Program-made: the position numbers and the translations under genes
From: Hydractinia symbiolongicarpus
Taxonomy: Eukaryota > Cnidaria > Hydrozoa > Anthoathecata > Hydractiniidae
Reading direction: 5' to 3'
Length of the DNA stretch: 64,000 bases
Assembly: GCF_029227915.1 (NCBI RefSeq)
Contig: NC_079879.1
Coordinates: forward strand, 6,138,001 to 6,202,000
Notes under the pieces: model-generated
Database searches by the model: none
What the model was told of the DNA's origin: nothing
Seen by the model: the letters and a program-made list of their open reading frames with translations, nothing else
Shown here: positions 1-10,050 of the stretch, piece after piece
Position numbering within the stretch: position 1 is the stretch's first letter
Layout of the letters: each line of letters begins with the position of its first letter

Positions 1-934
1 GAAGAAAGGACTAGAAGAGAAAGGGCTAAAGGTAAACACAGCAAAGTCTAAAGTCATGATTAGTAGCATTGCAGCCAAGTGTGACCTTGTAGTTGGAAAG
101 TGGCCTTGTGGAGTTTGCAGGAAAGGAGTTGGTAGTAACTCAATTTTTTGTCAGACTTGCAAGCATTGGGTACATAAGAAGTGCAGTAGTATTAGTGGAA
201 GGTTAAGAGCTGACATTCAGTTTGTATACAAGCGTTGCAAAGGTGAGATTATTGAGAATGAAGTATTTCCAGCTTTAATGATGTACAACAGTGGCTCGTT
301 AGAGATAGTTGAGAACTTTTGTTACTTAGGTGATATGTTGGGCAGTGAAGGGGGTGTTGGAAGAAGTGTTACTTGCAGGATAGGTTCTGCTTGGAAAAAG
401 TTCAGAGAGTTACTTCCTTTGTTGACTGGCAGAGTCCTGTCAATTGAGGTAAAAGGTAGGTTGTATGAGGCCTGTATAAGAAGTGTTATGTTGTACGGTA
501 GTGAGACATGGGCAGTGAAGCAGGAAGATCTTGACTGTTTAGAAAGGAATGATATGAGAATGGTTAGGTGGATGTGTAACGCCAGTCTGAGAGGCAAAAA
601 GAGTTCAGATGAGTTAAGAAGCAGTCTAAGTATCCGTAGAATTAAAGATGTTATCCGGATAAGAAGATTGAATTGGCTGGGGCACTTGGAAAGAATAGAG
701 GGGGATAATTGCGTAAGTGTAGAGACTTGATAGTTCTTGGGGCAAAGCCCAGAGGCAGATCGAGAAAGACTTGGCAGGAGGTTATAAGGACAGACTTGAT
801 ACAGAGGAAGTTGAGTTTAGATCTAACACAGTCTAAATCAAATTGGAAGAGGGTCATTAATATACCCTGTCCAACCCATGCTAGCATGGAAAACGGACGT
901 TAAGCCGAGAATGATGTTGATGATGATGATGAAT
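1..934 (+). mobile_element. 3' end of a non-LTR retrotransposon (LINE), reverse transcriptase C-terminus
   Basis: The reading frame is already open at base 2 and runs to a stop at 728-730. The ATG at 56 is internal and is not the real start. The protein has the C-terminal part typical of animal LINE polymerases: a Cys/His finger (CGVCRKGVGSNSIFCQTC) embedded after the RT core, then YLGDML, YGSETWAVK and GHLERI blocks. About base 710 the frame shifts: the expected tail (PRGRSRKTWQEV ... PTHASMENGR) continues in another frame, 709-903. The copy therefore has at least one frameshift and is probably dead. It ends in a short ATG/GAT run (about 909-934), the kind of 3' tail seen on many LINEs. The 5' part lies outside the window. 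It sits in the first intron of DOP1 in antisense orientation. The exact LINE clade cannot be fixed from this fragment. Confidence 0.88.
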
Positions 935-1170
935 TTTAAGAAAGAAGTACAAAATTAATTTTCACTGAAAAAATAAATGCACAGAACAGACCTAGATAAA
1001 ATGTTCTGCTGATTATTCCGAGTTATACTAAAAAAATTAACTTAAAACTATTAACTTTTTCTGCTAGTATTTAAAATATTTTCAACCAATACCAGCTTTT
1101 GTCCTATTTTTTTCAGTACAGGTGTGGAAACAAGCTTTGACAGAGATACAGGTAAAATCAGTGTATATAC

Positions 1171-1305
1171 CTTATTAAGCTTTCCCAAACAGGAGATTAG
1201 GTCAGCCCATTCACTTGAATATTCAAAACTCTTTAAAGATTTATCAACAGCGGCAATGAATTGTTTATACTTTGCATCAGACATCAATTTCTGCTCATCT
1301 GTCAT
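1171..1305 (-). CDS. DOP1: DOP1 (Dopey) N-terminus, first coding exon
   Basis: The first 45 codons match the conserved N-terminus of the Dopey/DOP1 family, which acts in endosome-to-Golgi membrane traffic with the MON2 scaffold. The telling block is FEYSSEWADLISCLGKLNK, nearly identical to vertebrate DOP1 as I remember it. The ATG is at 1303-1305. The exon ends at 1171 and is followed on the minus strand by a GTATAT donor. The open frame continues to 1051, but that extension no longer resembles DOP1, so I place the exon end at the donor. All further exons, over 2,000 residues in the family, must lie to the left of the window. The first intron carries the LINE described above. The identity is secure; the 5' UTR and promoter were not resolved. 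Confidence 0.87.
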
Positions 1306-1783
1306 GTTGAAAAATGTATTTTCACTCTAATACCATGTTGTGTTAACCATTTTCATGGTTTTCCATCTTCCAAATTTTATAGTGCATAATTTATTATTCT
1401 TCCTCTAAACACATATATTTAAAGAAAACCATTTATTATAAACATTTTAGGATAGATACACTGATATTACCAATCATTACGGTCATAACTATTTTTTGTC
1501 TTAAACACTATATATATATACAGATTTCTAATTTTAGTTGTTTGCAATTAATATAAAAATTTAAAAACATAACTTTTTTTCCATTTATGACATAAATGTG
1601 AAGCACAACAATAATTTCTCAACATTTCTTTATGTATAAGCTTATCAACAGCCACCATAAAGTCTTATAGGCAAAGTTGTTAACTTTCGACTTTTTTTAT
1701 TATTACTTTTTTCCTACCTTACCATTTTTGTAAAATGTATAAAAAAAATTCCAAAAAATGTTGTAGAAATTTGCCTTGGTCTA

Positions 1784-2554
1784 CAGTACCGCTCAAATGT
1801 AACTTTACATGTACGCGATAGTTATCACCTTTGCATGAGCTTTCAAGAGTATCAGAACTTAAGTATCTATTTTTTTAATCACTTTACTTAGAAGAACGGT
1901 GATAGAAAAGCTTTATTAGATCGTGTTTTTAAAATTTAAGAACGAAGAATGGCAGTAGAAAAGCTTTATTACATCGCATTTTAAAAGTTTAAGAACGAAG
2001 AGCGGCGATAGAAATGCTTTTTTAGATCGCATTTTAAAAGTTTAGGAACGAAAAACGGCAATAAAAAAGATTTTTTAGATCGCATTTTAAAAGTTTAGAG
2101 CAAAGAGCGGCGATAGAAATGCTTTTTTTGATCACGTTTTAAAAATTTAGGAACTAATAACAGCGATAAAAAAGCTTTGTTAGATCGCATTTTAAAGTTT
2201 AAGAACGAAAAACAGCGATAAAAATACTTTTTTAGATAGCATTTGAAAAGTTTAAGAACAAAAAGCGGCTATAGAAATGCTTTTAATGTGTTATGTTAGT
2301 TCATTTTTCTAACATAATATATTTATATAGCCTTTGTGATCTTTAACGCTTTTAACAATAACATGCATGTTACATGTGACAACAAAAGGATTCATCAAAT
2401 CTTATTGTTATGACTCGCGCATGCCGATAACAATAAAAAGCAATTATGTTTGTGTGTAAACAAAAGATATGTGAAGGTTCTTTATGTAGACATGAGATCG
2501 TTACACGAGGTTGTAAAACTTGCGTACATGTAAAGTTACATTCAAGCGGTACTG
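1784..2554. mobile_element. Tc1/mariner-type MITE with TA target duplication
   Basis: A 33-base terminal inverted repeat bounds the element: the left end begins CAGTACCGCTCAAATGTAAC and the right end is its reverse complement with two mismatches. TA lies immediately outside each end (1782-1783 and 2555-2556). CAGT termini plus a TA duplication are the signature of Tc1/mariner elements. No transposase frame is present, so it is non-autonomous. Much of the interior is a degenerate minisatellite (separate entry). Confidence 0.82.
1892..2288. repeat. Minisatellite of about 55-bp units inside the MITE
   Basis: Seven to eight imperfect tandem copies share the core GAACGAAGAGCGGCGATAG, then AAATGCTTTTTTAGATCGC and a TTTTAAAAGTTTA spacer. 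Copies differ by several substitutions and small indels. The array lies wholly between the terminal inverted repeats, so it probably travels with the element. Confidence 0.8.
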
Positions 2555-2639
2555 TAAGTAGATTTGGATTTGCTTTGTTTTTAAGATTTTTATTTTCAGT
2601 TGACAATCAAACAAGTTGTACAGTAAAGGTTTAAATGTA

Positions 2640-3576
2640 TGAATAAAAATATTTTATTAAAGTAAAACATCATAATAATAGACAAACAAATTTATTAAAA
2701 ATATAAATGGACCCATGCTTTCCTTCCTATACAGCTTATGCAATAACAACTATATACCACAATTAGTTTAGCTAGAAAACTGAATAAAACTATATAATTT
2801 TCCAAAGAATAATTTTAATACTGACCCATATGTTGTGTAGAAACACATTCATACATAGTGTTGATATATCAACATTTTTTTAATTTTGAAAACATCAAGC
2901 ACTATCGTATAATACAAAATATAATTAAAAAAATACATAAAGAAGACTCGTGACACAAAATGACATTAGAAAATTGAGAAAATTGATAGCATATAATTGG
3001 TGAGACATAGGTAAATTTGAATTCCATAAAAAACAATGGCTATTGTAGCAGTCAGTCTTTCTAATTCACATTGGCACTAGACAATCGGCATTTACTGACG
3101 TGAAAAAATCAAACAAAAAAATAAAACAACAAATTGCACATTAATCCAAGTAATGTCACTTGAAAAAGACTACCCATATGATATCTAAAGTAAGTAAAGT
3201 TTAGCTTGCGTCAATATTGCTTTATGGATAAACTGCAGATGTAACAGACGCTCATAACACATATATACAATACAACATTTCATTAGGAAAGAAATCTTGA
3301 CTTGCTACAAAATTTGTCCGATGAATGTTGGTGGGGAATTGAATAAAAACAACAGATTTGGATTTTGTATACCATTGTGACACTTTTTGAAAAGCGGAAT
3401 TAGCATATAAGTGTTTCAAGAATGGTGAGCCTTGGAGGTTAGAATTTTTATTATACCACAGAACATTTTTAGCTGGGTTATAAAAAAATGAGCTTTAAAA
3501 CACACAAACTCTCATTAGACATTCTTCATGCAAGTTCAGAAACAGACATTTCCCATAAAAAAACTTGATCGTTGTT
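2640..3576. other. AT-rich intergenic stretch
   Basis: No supported gene. It probably contains the 3' flank of the GOLGA7 gene, which reads leftwards. An AATAAA on the minus strand overlaps its stop codon, but other poly(A) signals are possible. Confidence 0.4.
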
Positions 3577-3972
3577 TTATTTTACAATATTTCTTGATGT
3601 AATAACAAATTCGATGACTCTAAGACCTCTCTCCATTGGAGATGTTAGAATTAAACCTCTGGGTCCATAAATATTATCATTTTGTTCATGCACATACTGT
3701 GCTAGCTTCTTCATGCTTTTTTCATACTGGGTATCAAAACATAAGTATATAAGAAATCCAGTTAAACAAGCACAAAATCCTTGAAATAATGATGCTGCAT
3801 CTGATCTTTCTGCTTCAAGGAAAATTTTATTTACATTTGTAATTGTTTGTTCAAATAAGGGACGAGATATTTTGCCCTCGAGTTCCAAAGGAAACTTCTT
3901 TTGAAATTGTACAGCTGTACCCTCCGAATAATCTCTTTGAACATACACTTTTTGTGGCACTGGAGCACTCAT
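3577..3972 (-). CDS. GOLGA7: Golgin A7 (GCP16/ERF4-type palmitoyltransferase cofactor)
   Basis: A 131-residue protein with the conserved features of GOLGA7. VYVQRDYSEGTAVQFQ lies near the N-terminus, a CACLTGFLIYLCF segment follows, with its paired Cys, then YEKSMKKLAQYVHEQN and near the end GLILTSPMERGLRVIEF. In vertebrates GOLGA7 is a Golgi-associated, palmitoylated partner of the DHHC9 acyltransferase that modifies Ras, and it is about 137 aa. I choose the ATG at 3970-3972 because the frame upstream (to 4002) opens only with TTG and the family begins here. The whole coding sequence is one uninterrupted exon, whereas vertebrate orthologs are split by introns. The frame has no lesions. A 5' UTR exon to the right is possible. 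Confidence 0.93.
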   Translation of the reverse strand: MSAPVPQKVYVQRDYSEGTAVQFQKKFPLELEGKISRPLFEQTITNVNKIFLEAERSDAASLFQGFCACLTGFLIYLCFDTQYEKSMKKLAQYVHEQNDNIYGPRGLILTSPMERGLRVIEFVITSRNIVK

Positions 3973-4009
3973 TCTTTTGTTTTGTTTGGAGACTTCCCTC
4001 AATTAGCTA

Positions 4010-6590
4010 CAAATCCTTTTGACAGAACACTCTGCTTTCAACAATGGTGTCTAAATTGAAATATATTACCAGTTGATTTATCCTTAGCAGTAACTTTGGT
4101 AATGAAACTAACTATGTATAGAGCTAGGTATACATGAAATATAAAAATCGAAAGGTTTGCGTTTTGCTCTTGTTTTTCTCTGATGTTTTCGTATATAGTT
4201 GAGGCAAAGAACAATTTGTCTTGATTACCATACTAAACCCCTGCGACCCTCTCCCCTCACCCCCAAAAGACCCTTTTGCGTCATAAATGCAAATATACCA
4301 GCAAAATGCACCGATCTTTAAAAAACGGAGCGGTTTTAATATATTTTGTTCATTAGAGTGGAAATTAGGACTTTTGAGGTATGTTTGAGCTTGTTTATTA
4401 AAGGCAGATACGATAGACTAATTTTCAACGCTGCTACCGTTTGTTGCCACGTGGCTATATTTCCAATCTGATGAGAGAAAATTAATTCTTGAAACCGATC
4501 CTGCCTTTGCCACCGCACTTAATAAATAAATCTTTTAAACATCCAAAGAAAACAATCCGTCAGACAAACAACAATGCTTGGTAAAAGAAAACTTATAATT
4601 TATCCTTCTGGAAGATATCTTTAGTGAGTAAAAAAGCTGGCGACCGGCCTCGCTGCGCGTTTATGCGTCACTAAGTATGTATTATAATGCGCAACCAACC
4701 GTTAAACACCGGTACGCTTAATGAGGATGCTCTTGAGAATTTCTATATAATTTGAATTTTACTAATTGCATAAAGACTTTGACAAATCCTTACTAGGAGA
4801 CTTTAAGACATACTTCTAATGCAAAATATAAAATTAAAAGGAGAACAAAACTTTTTCGCCCAGCCCAAATCAGGCTTGCTCGCCTAACCAAGTTAGTTTA
4901 GGTAACAAAACCATCTTGCGTCATGTGATCAGCCTATAAGTAATGTTGGCATTTGACTGTTTGAGTGTTATGCACTCTGACAAGATTTTTTTGGAAATAG
5001 CTAATGACGAATGATCTGAGAAAGAAATAACCTTTCTTACTGTAAGTAAAACATGAAGAAAATAAAATAATGTTAGTAACCACATTAGCCTCATTCCTCG
5101 GGTTTTTTTTGTCTCTCATCGCTCATGACGGAAATAAACAGCAATCCCACGTGCGAAATTATTGGCTAGAATATTTTTTTCCATCCATGGCAAAAAGGCG
5201 GGCTTATCACAAGCAGCAATAACAGAGAAGCAGGATATATGAGTAACTATATGCAGTTACTGGTAGTTAGTTAGTAAGTTAGTTAGTTAGTTAGTTAGTT
5301 AGGAGTTGGAAAGCAATAATGTCCTTGCAAGCGAGACAGTAAATTGAAAACTTAGATAAAGTCTAACTTATCATTTTACAAACAAGGTACGATTTGCGAT
5401 GTATATTTGCATAACTTGTAGATATAAGAAATATATTCATCGATTCTTCCATTAGTAAAAGAACGTTATTCTAAAGTCAAATATTGGGCGTTTTAATCGG
5501 TTTAAATTCACAAACGTTTTACTCTGTTGCGAAAGGGAAAAGTTATGCGCCATTAAAATATATATATTTTAAAGGCTGCATGAAATACACGAGACCAGAA
5601 GCTTTTCTACATCATTTGAAGACAAAATTGTGTATATTTTCATTCGAGGAAAGCATTTTTCAGGTAGAATCTTCTATATTAGTTACTCTATTACGTTTTC
5701 TTTATTCTTTTTCCAGAAAAGAGAATATAGTTTTTAAAACAGAAAATATTACATAAAATAGTGCGTCGTGCGTCGTAGATCGTACATAATACACCTCGAA
5801 AAAACCTCTCACTTTAGTATAGTATGCTTTTTGTACAACTTAATTTTATTTAAAGAATAAATTCAAATTCTTTATCGTAAAGTTGATATATATTACAATA
5901 TTTCTCTTTGCTTAGAACGGTGCAAAATATTGAATATAGGTTGCGTTATTAACGTGAATATAAATGTTAACGGTGGCAAATATTTAGCCTGATCATGAAT
6001 TCATTATGATATTGTTACATACGTGTTAAACACCTTTCGTCGCATAGCAACCGCTTATACGAAGAAAGTTGGAAAGAATTTTTCTGTGTTTGCTGTGATA
6101 TGTTTGATGAGAAGAGTTAAGGTTGTTAAATCAGGAAACAGGTGGACTTGTTATTCACATGCAGTGAATTCGAAAGTAATTCTCGAAATCTTGTGATTTT
6201 GTTTAGAATCTACCGAGCGCACGTTATGTTATAAATGAAAAGATAGACGCACCGTATCGTGTCTTGTAACTTGATGTCTTCTGAAGCGAGAATCTCAAAT
6301 CGTTTTGAAAGCATTTAGTTATACAATAGCTCTTCGTGTTTTAATGAATGTGATGACATTTGATATTTAAAAGGAAATTTAAGCAGGCTTTGTCATTTTT
6401 TACCTGTAATTCTGGTTGATATAAATGTTATAGCCTTGCTGAACAAGATCTAGGTGTTAGCTACTGAAATCCTTAATGTCAAATATCCCTTATGTCAAAT
6501 ATTCGTTACTGAAATGTATTTACTTATTGTTGTACCGAAGTGATCCTGTGTTAAAAGAGATGGTAACTTATTTAGATGGAATACATTAAT
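4010..6590. other. Intergenic region between GOLGA7 and the GPCR
   Basis: No gene I can support. It holds a (TTAG)n microsatellite (about 5264-5301), a locally GC-richer patch near 4640-4700 that could be regulatory, and a CGT-rich spot near 5762-5785. The open frame at 5484-5756 has no recognisable domain and looks like chance. Confidence 0.4.
5264..5301. repeat. (TTAG)n microsatellite
   Basis: Tandem GTTA units, with one interrupted unit near the left end. Confidence 0.85.
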
Positions 6591-6628
6591 AGTTAGATGT
6601 TTATACTTTTAGATCTGAGGAAGTCAAA

Positions 6629-7651
6629 ATGGTGGAGGTAATATCAGAAAGAGACACATGTTCCGTTTTAGTGGACATGCATGACTGGTATCAACGTTAC
6701 ATATTAGCTGGAATCAATATCTTTTTTGCTTTAATAGCAAGCACTGGTAATACAATTATCATACTTTCAGTTCTAAAATCAGGCACACTTCGTTCGCAAG
6801 CACCGACATGTTTTATAATTTCATTGGCGATAGCTGATTTGCTAGTTGGAGCAGTGGTGCAACCATTATACTCTATCATATTAATTGATTGGTCAACTGG
6901 AACGTGCATGATCGAACCTTACAAGTTATATATAGGTTATTTTACGTGTTCCATTTCTATCAGTAGCGCCATGTTTGTTTGTCTCGATCGAATGCTAAAA
7001 ATTTGTTTTCCTTTTAAGTACGTAACATACGTCACAAATAATCGAGCCCTGTTTGCTGTGATTTCCATATGGTTGTGTGGGGTAGGAATTGGTTACATGA
7101 GCGTGTTTTTTGAAGAGAAAAAATTTATCGCCTTTGGAACTTTAGCCTGGATTTTTAACGCTATTTTGGTGGGAATATATTGCTCCGTTAAAATATATAA
7201 AGTCGGATGCCGGCAAATTAAAGAGATTAATCATAACTGTGTGGAAGGCAAGAAAAACATCATGCGCGAACGAAAATTGGCTGCCTCTTTAATATGTGTA
7301 CTAGCTGCCGTGCTTTTTTTCTGGTTTCCATTTGTCATTGTGAACGTATGTGTGTTATTTCTTTATACATCCAAGAACTGGTTTCATTTCTTTGTAGCAA
7401 GAGCATGGACGATAACATTTGGTTACACTAACAGTAGTATGAACATTTTCATTTTTAGTTTTAAAAACAGAGACATTAAAAAAGCTATTAGAAGTTTTTT
7501 ACGTTTAAACAAACGACCAAGGCTGAATCTATCAACGAATACCGTCACATCTAGTTGTGAAAGTCCGAAACATTTAGAAATGAACTCAATAACAAAACGG
7601 ACTTATGGTAGCACTGGTAAATTGAGCATAAACAGTATTCAGCCTAAATGA
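6629..7651 (+). CDS. Class A (rhodopsin-like) G-protein coupled receptor, single exon
   Basis: 340 residues with seven hydrophobic segments. Diagnostic positions are Asn41 in TM1 (GNTIIIL), Asp70 in TM2 (SLAIADLLVG), Asp120-Arg121-Met122 at the TM3 end (variant DRY), Trp232 and Pro234 in TM6 (FFWFPF) and NSSMN at 268-272 in TM7 (a variant of NPxxY). Cys93 is at the usual TM3 position, but the very short second extracellular loop (about 158-168) has no Cys, and TM5 has no Pro. Short Cys-free loop 2 and Pro-free TM5 recall the melanocortin/EDG/cannabinoid group, and many cnidarian orphan receptors are of this kind. The ligand cannot be named. The C-tail is Ser/Thr-rich. An in-frame TAG about 36 bases upstream of the ATG, with no earlier ATG between, supports the start. 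A TTTTAG just before it may be a 5' UTR splice acceptor. Confidence 0.93.
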   Translation: MVEVISERDTCSVLVDMHDWYQRYILAGINIFFALIASTGNTIIILSVLKSGTLRSQAPTCFIISLAIADLLVGAVVQPLYSIILIDWSTGTCMIEPYKLYIGYFTCSISISSAMFVCLDRMLKICFPFKYVTYVTNNRALFAVISIWLCGVGIGYMSVFFEEKKFIAFGTLAWIFNAILVGIYCSVKIYKVGCRQIKEINHNCVEGKKNIMRERKLAASLICVLAAVLFFWFPFVIVNVCVLFLYTSKNWFHFFVARAWTITFGYTNSSMNIFIFSFKNRDIKKAIRSFLRLNKRPRLNLSTNTVTSSCESPKHLEMNSITKRTYGSTGKLSINSIQPK

Positions 7652-7663
7652 CAAAAAATTGGA

Positions 7664-7669
7664 AATAAA
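7664..7669 (+). promoter_or_regulatory. Candidate poly(A) signal of the GPCR gene
   Basis: AATAAA lies 13 bases after the stop codon. It is close to the coding end but is the first canonical signal. Confidence 0.4.
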
Positions 7670-8078
7670 ATGAAATATTGGCATATGGATATTAAATATA
7701 TATTGGCACTATATTGCATGTCATTTTAGAATTTAAAAAGAATAATTTCAGCCCGAAAGCAGCACAGATTATGGAATATTTTGTATTATAAATTAAAATT
7801 GGTTAAATTGTCTCTAACAGTTTTTTTATTGTGGCGAGCTGATAACAATATAAATAAGAATGCTTGGAAACGAGAGTATTTTTTTTCCATACAAAAAAGT
7901 GAATTTAGTCACATTCATTTGACAACATAAAAACACTAAAAATTTAATGTGAAAATGCAAACAATCTGATGTTGAAGATTCAACTCTCCTTATCTATTTG
8001 CCAATTTTAGCTCAAGATATGCCAGTAAAATGAAAATTTTTGGAGTTTATGTTAAAAACAAAACGTTTTGACAGATCC

Positions 8079-8163
8079 GTACGAACCATTCTCGTACCCA
8101 GAGCTCTTTGAGATTAAAACCTCACTTTTCTTAAAGAGCTCTGGGGTCGAGAATGGTTCGTAC
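8079..8163. repeat. Foldback (hairpin) repeat
   Basis: Arms of 31 bases: the left starts GTACGAACCATTCTCG and the right ends CGAGAATGGTTCGTAC, matching with two mismatches and including AAAGAGCTCT. They enclose a loop of about 23 bases. It resembles a minimal foldback MITE. No clear target duplication was seen. Confidence 0.75.
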
Positions 8164-8574
8164 GTACATAAGTTAAAAACTTCTAGAAATATATTTAGCA
8201 ATGTGGATTAGAATCAAATATTATTCTACATTTAAATTATTTTTTGAATGAAGAATTCACAAACGCAAAACGCCATAAAAGTTTGCAACGGGATTCGCCC
8301 CAAATAATTTAGTGTATAAAAAATGTTGAAAAAGTCTGCTTAAGAATAAACTTATGCATCCAGTTAAAAAATTTCGATTTGTAAAAAATTTTCAGTCGCA
8401 CTACTCGCACTAAGCATGTCTTCACATTGCTATCTGTCCCAGATAGATATATCTACAATCTTGGTGAAAATATGTTGAGACAAGACACCCTATTTCGAAG
8501 TTTGCCACCACAAGTAATTGCGTAGGCTATTTCTATATTAGATTCACACATTTTGAACTTGTCAAACATAGGAT

Positions 8575-8800
8575 TTAAGAATTGGAATCTAAGCCTATTT
8601 GGTTAAGCCCAAACTCTTCAAATGTGCCACCTATTGCTGATATCAGCATAACCATTTTGCACGAGTTTTGAGACCTTCTTTGACTCCGACGTGGATTATT
8701 TCGGTGTAAGGGCGTGCTAGAGAATGTGACTAGAAACTTTTCAACGTTGTGTCTGCCTGGTGTGTGCAAAAGTAGTGACTGTGCAGCGTGACCACTGCAG
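8575..8800 (-). repeat. Dispersed repeat, copy 1 of 3
   Basis: The minus strand here resembles the plus strand at 55600-55850 and, more weakly, 51960-52230. Shared blocks include CTACTTTTGC followed by CACAC, CGAAATAAT-CACGT and GCAAAATGGT. The open frame across it is incidental. Confidence 0.5.
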
Positions 8801-10050
8801 TGCATTAACCGTTTCTCACTTTTGTTGATATTTACAAAAATGAGGAAAAAACTGCTTTCGTCTTAATATTTTTGTCCAAGATTGTAGATATCTTCTATGC
8901 AAAGTCTTGATACATTGGAGTAAATAACAATGGGTTTTCTATCCATTCCATTGCATCTTTTATTGATCCATCATTATAAAAAATTTTGTCTGATAATTTT
9001 GAGTTTTATACTTCCGTAAATCATTCTGAAAAAAAAAAAAAAAAAAAAACAGCACAAAAATGAAAAAGTGATCATGTAAATTGTTTCCTTACGTGCATAA
9101 AATTTAACATTTATTTGACTAGCATTTTCTTAACTATCTATTAGACATCTGCATGCCAACCTGTTAGGTCTCATATCTTCCAAACCCTAAATGTCAGCTG
9201 TTACTCGAAACAAATTATTTTGTAAAATTTATATAATCCGTAAATTCTAGTAACTTCCGTGCGGATTTTATTCGAATTTTAATCTTACAACATAACTTTT
9301 TTACATCAGCAATAATTGTTATACTAGTTTTGACACATTATTTCCCCGACCAGGAAAAATTAAATTTTTGGACAATCTTTAGGTATTCTATCCTCTGGAA
9401 TATGTAAAACTGAATGATAAATTAATTAACTTTTATTTAACTTTCAAGAACTTCAAACAGAATGCTAAAATTCGTTCTGGAACTAATAAAAGGCAGACAA
9501 TGGTATTATCTTGCAAATTTCGATTTTCGGGTTCATAACGTCAGAAAAAGGTGCGCACGACTTAAATGATTCTCATCGTTTTGTTTATTGTAGGACATAC
9601 TACAATTGTGTCAAGTTTATTTTAATTTAGGAAAGCCTATCAAAAGTTATGGAAGAATGGAGGTGGGAGGGGAAAGGGATAAATCTGCCCCCACATTTAG
9701 GCATAAAATACAACAAGAATATTGTGTTCATTTAACGTATTTTCTCTATTAAGGTGGACATTTTTAACTCATTTTATTTGAAATATTTCTTCTAAGAAAA
9801 CACGTGAAATATATAAAACACTTAACATAACATTTGAACATACAGTAAAGATCTGAAAAAATAATGCAACATTGGTTCCATTGCTATGACAACAATGTAA
9901 CTAAATTTTGAAATAATGTCGTATTGTTTTCTATTACTTTGTATCAAAACCTTTATTTTGTAGATGCAGAAGCTACTTTACTTTGTGGTATAAAGAGTCT
10001 TACAATAAAATATTACAAATAGAAGTTTTTGAAAGGTACTTTTCAGAAGT

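Larger units (their letters stand above)
7670..10050. other. Intergenic region with repeats
   Basis: No gene supported. It contains the foldback repeat at 8079-8163, a diverged dispersed repeat at about 8575-8800, and a poly(A) run near 9030-9050. On the minus strand AATAAA (plus-strand TTTATT at 9952-9957) is a plausible poly(A) signal for the ADAM gene, about 95 bases beyond its stop. Confidence 0.4.

Noticed and set aside
3577-4002. Longer GOLGA7 start at 4002
   Set aside because: The codon at 4000-4002 is TTG, not ATG, and the extra 10 residues are not part of the family; the ATG at 3972 fits the known N-terminus.
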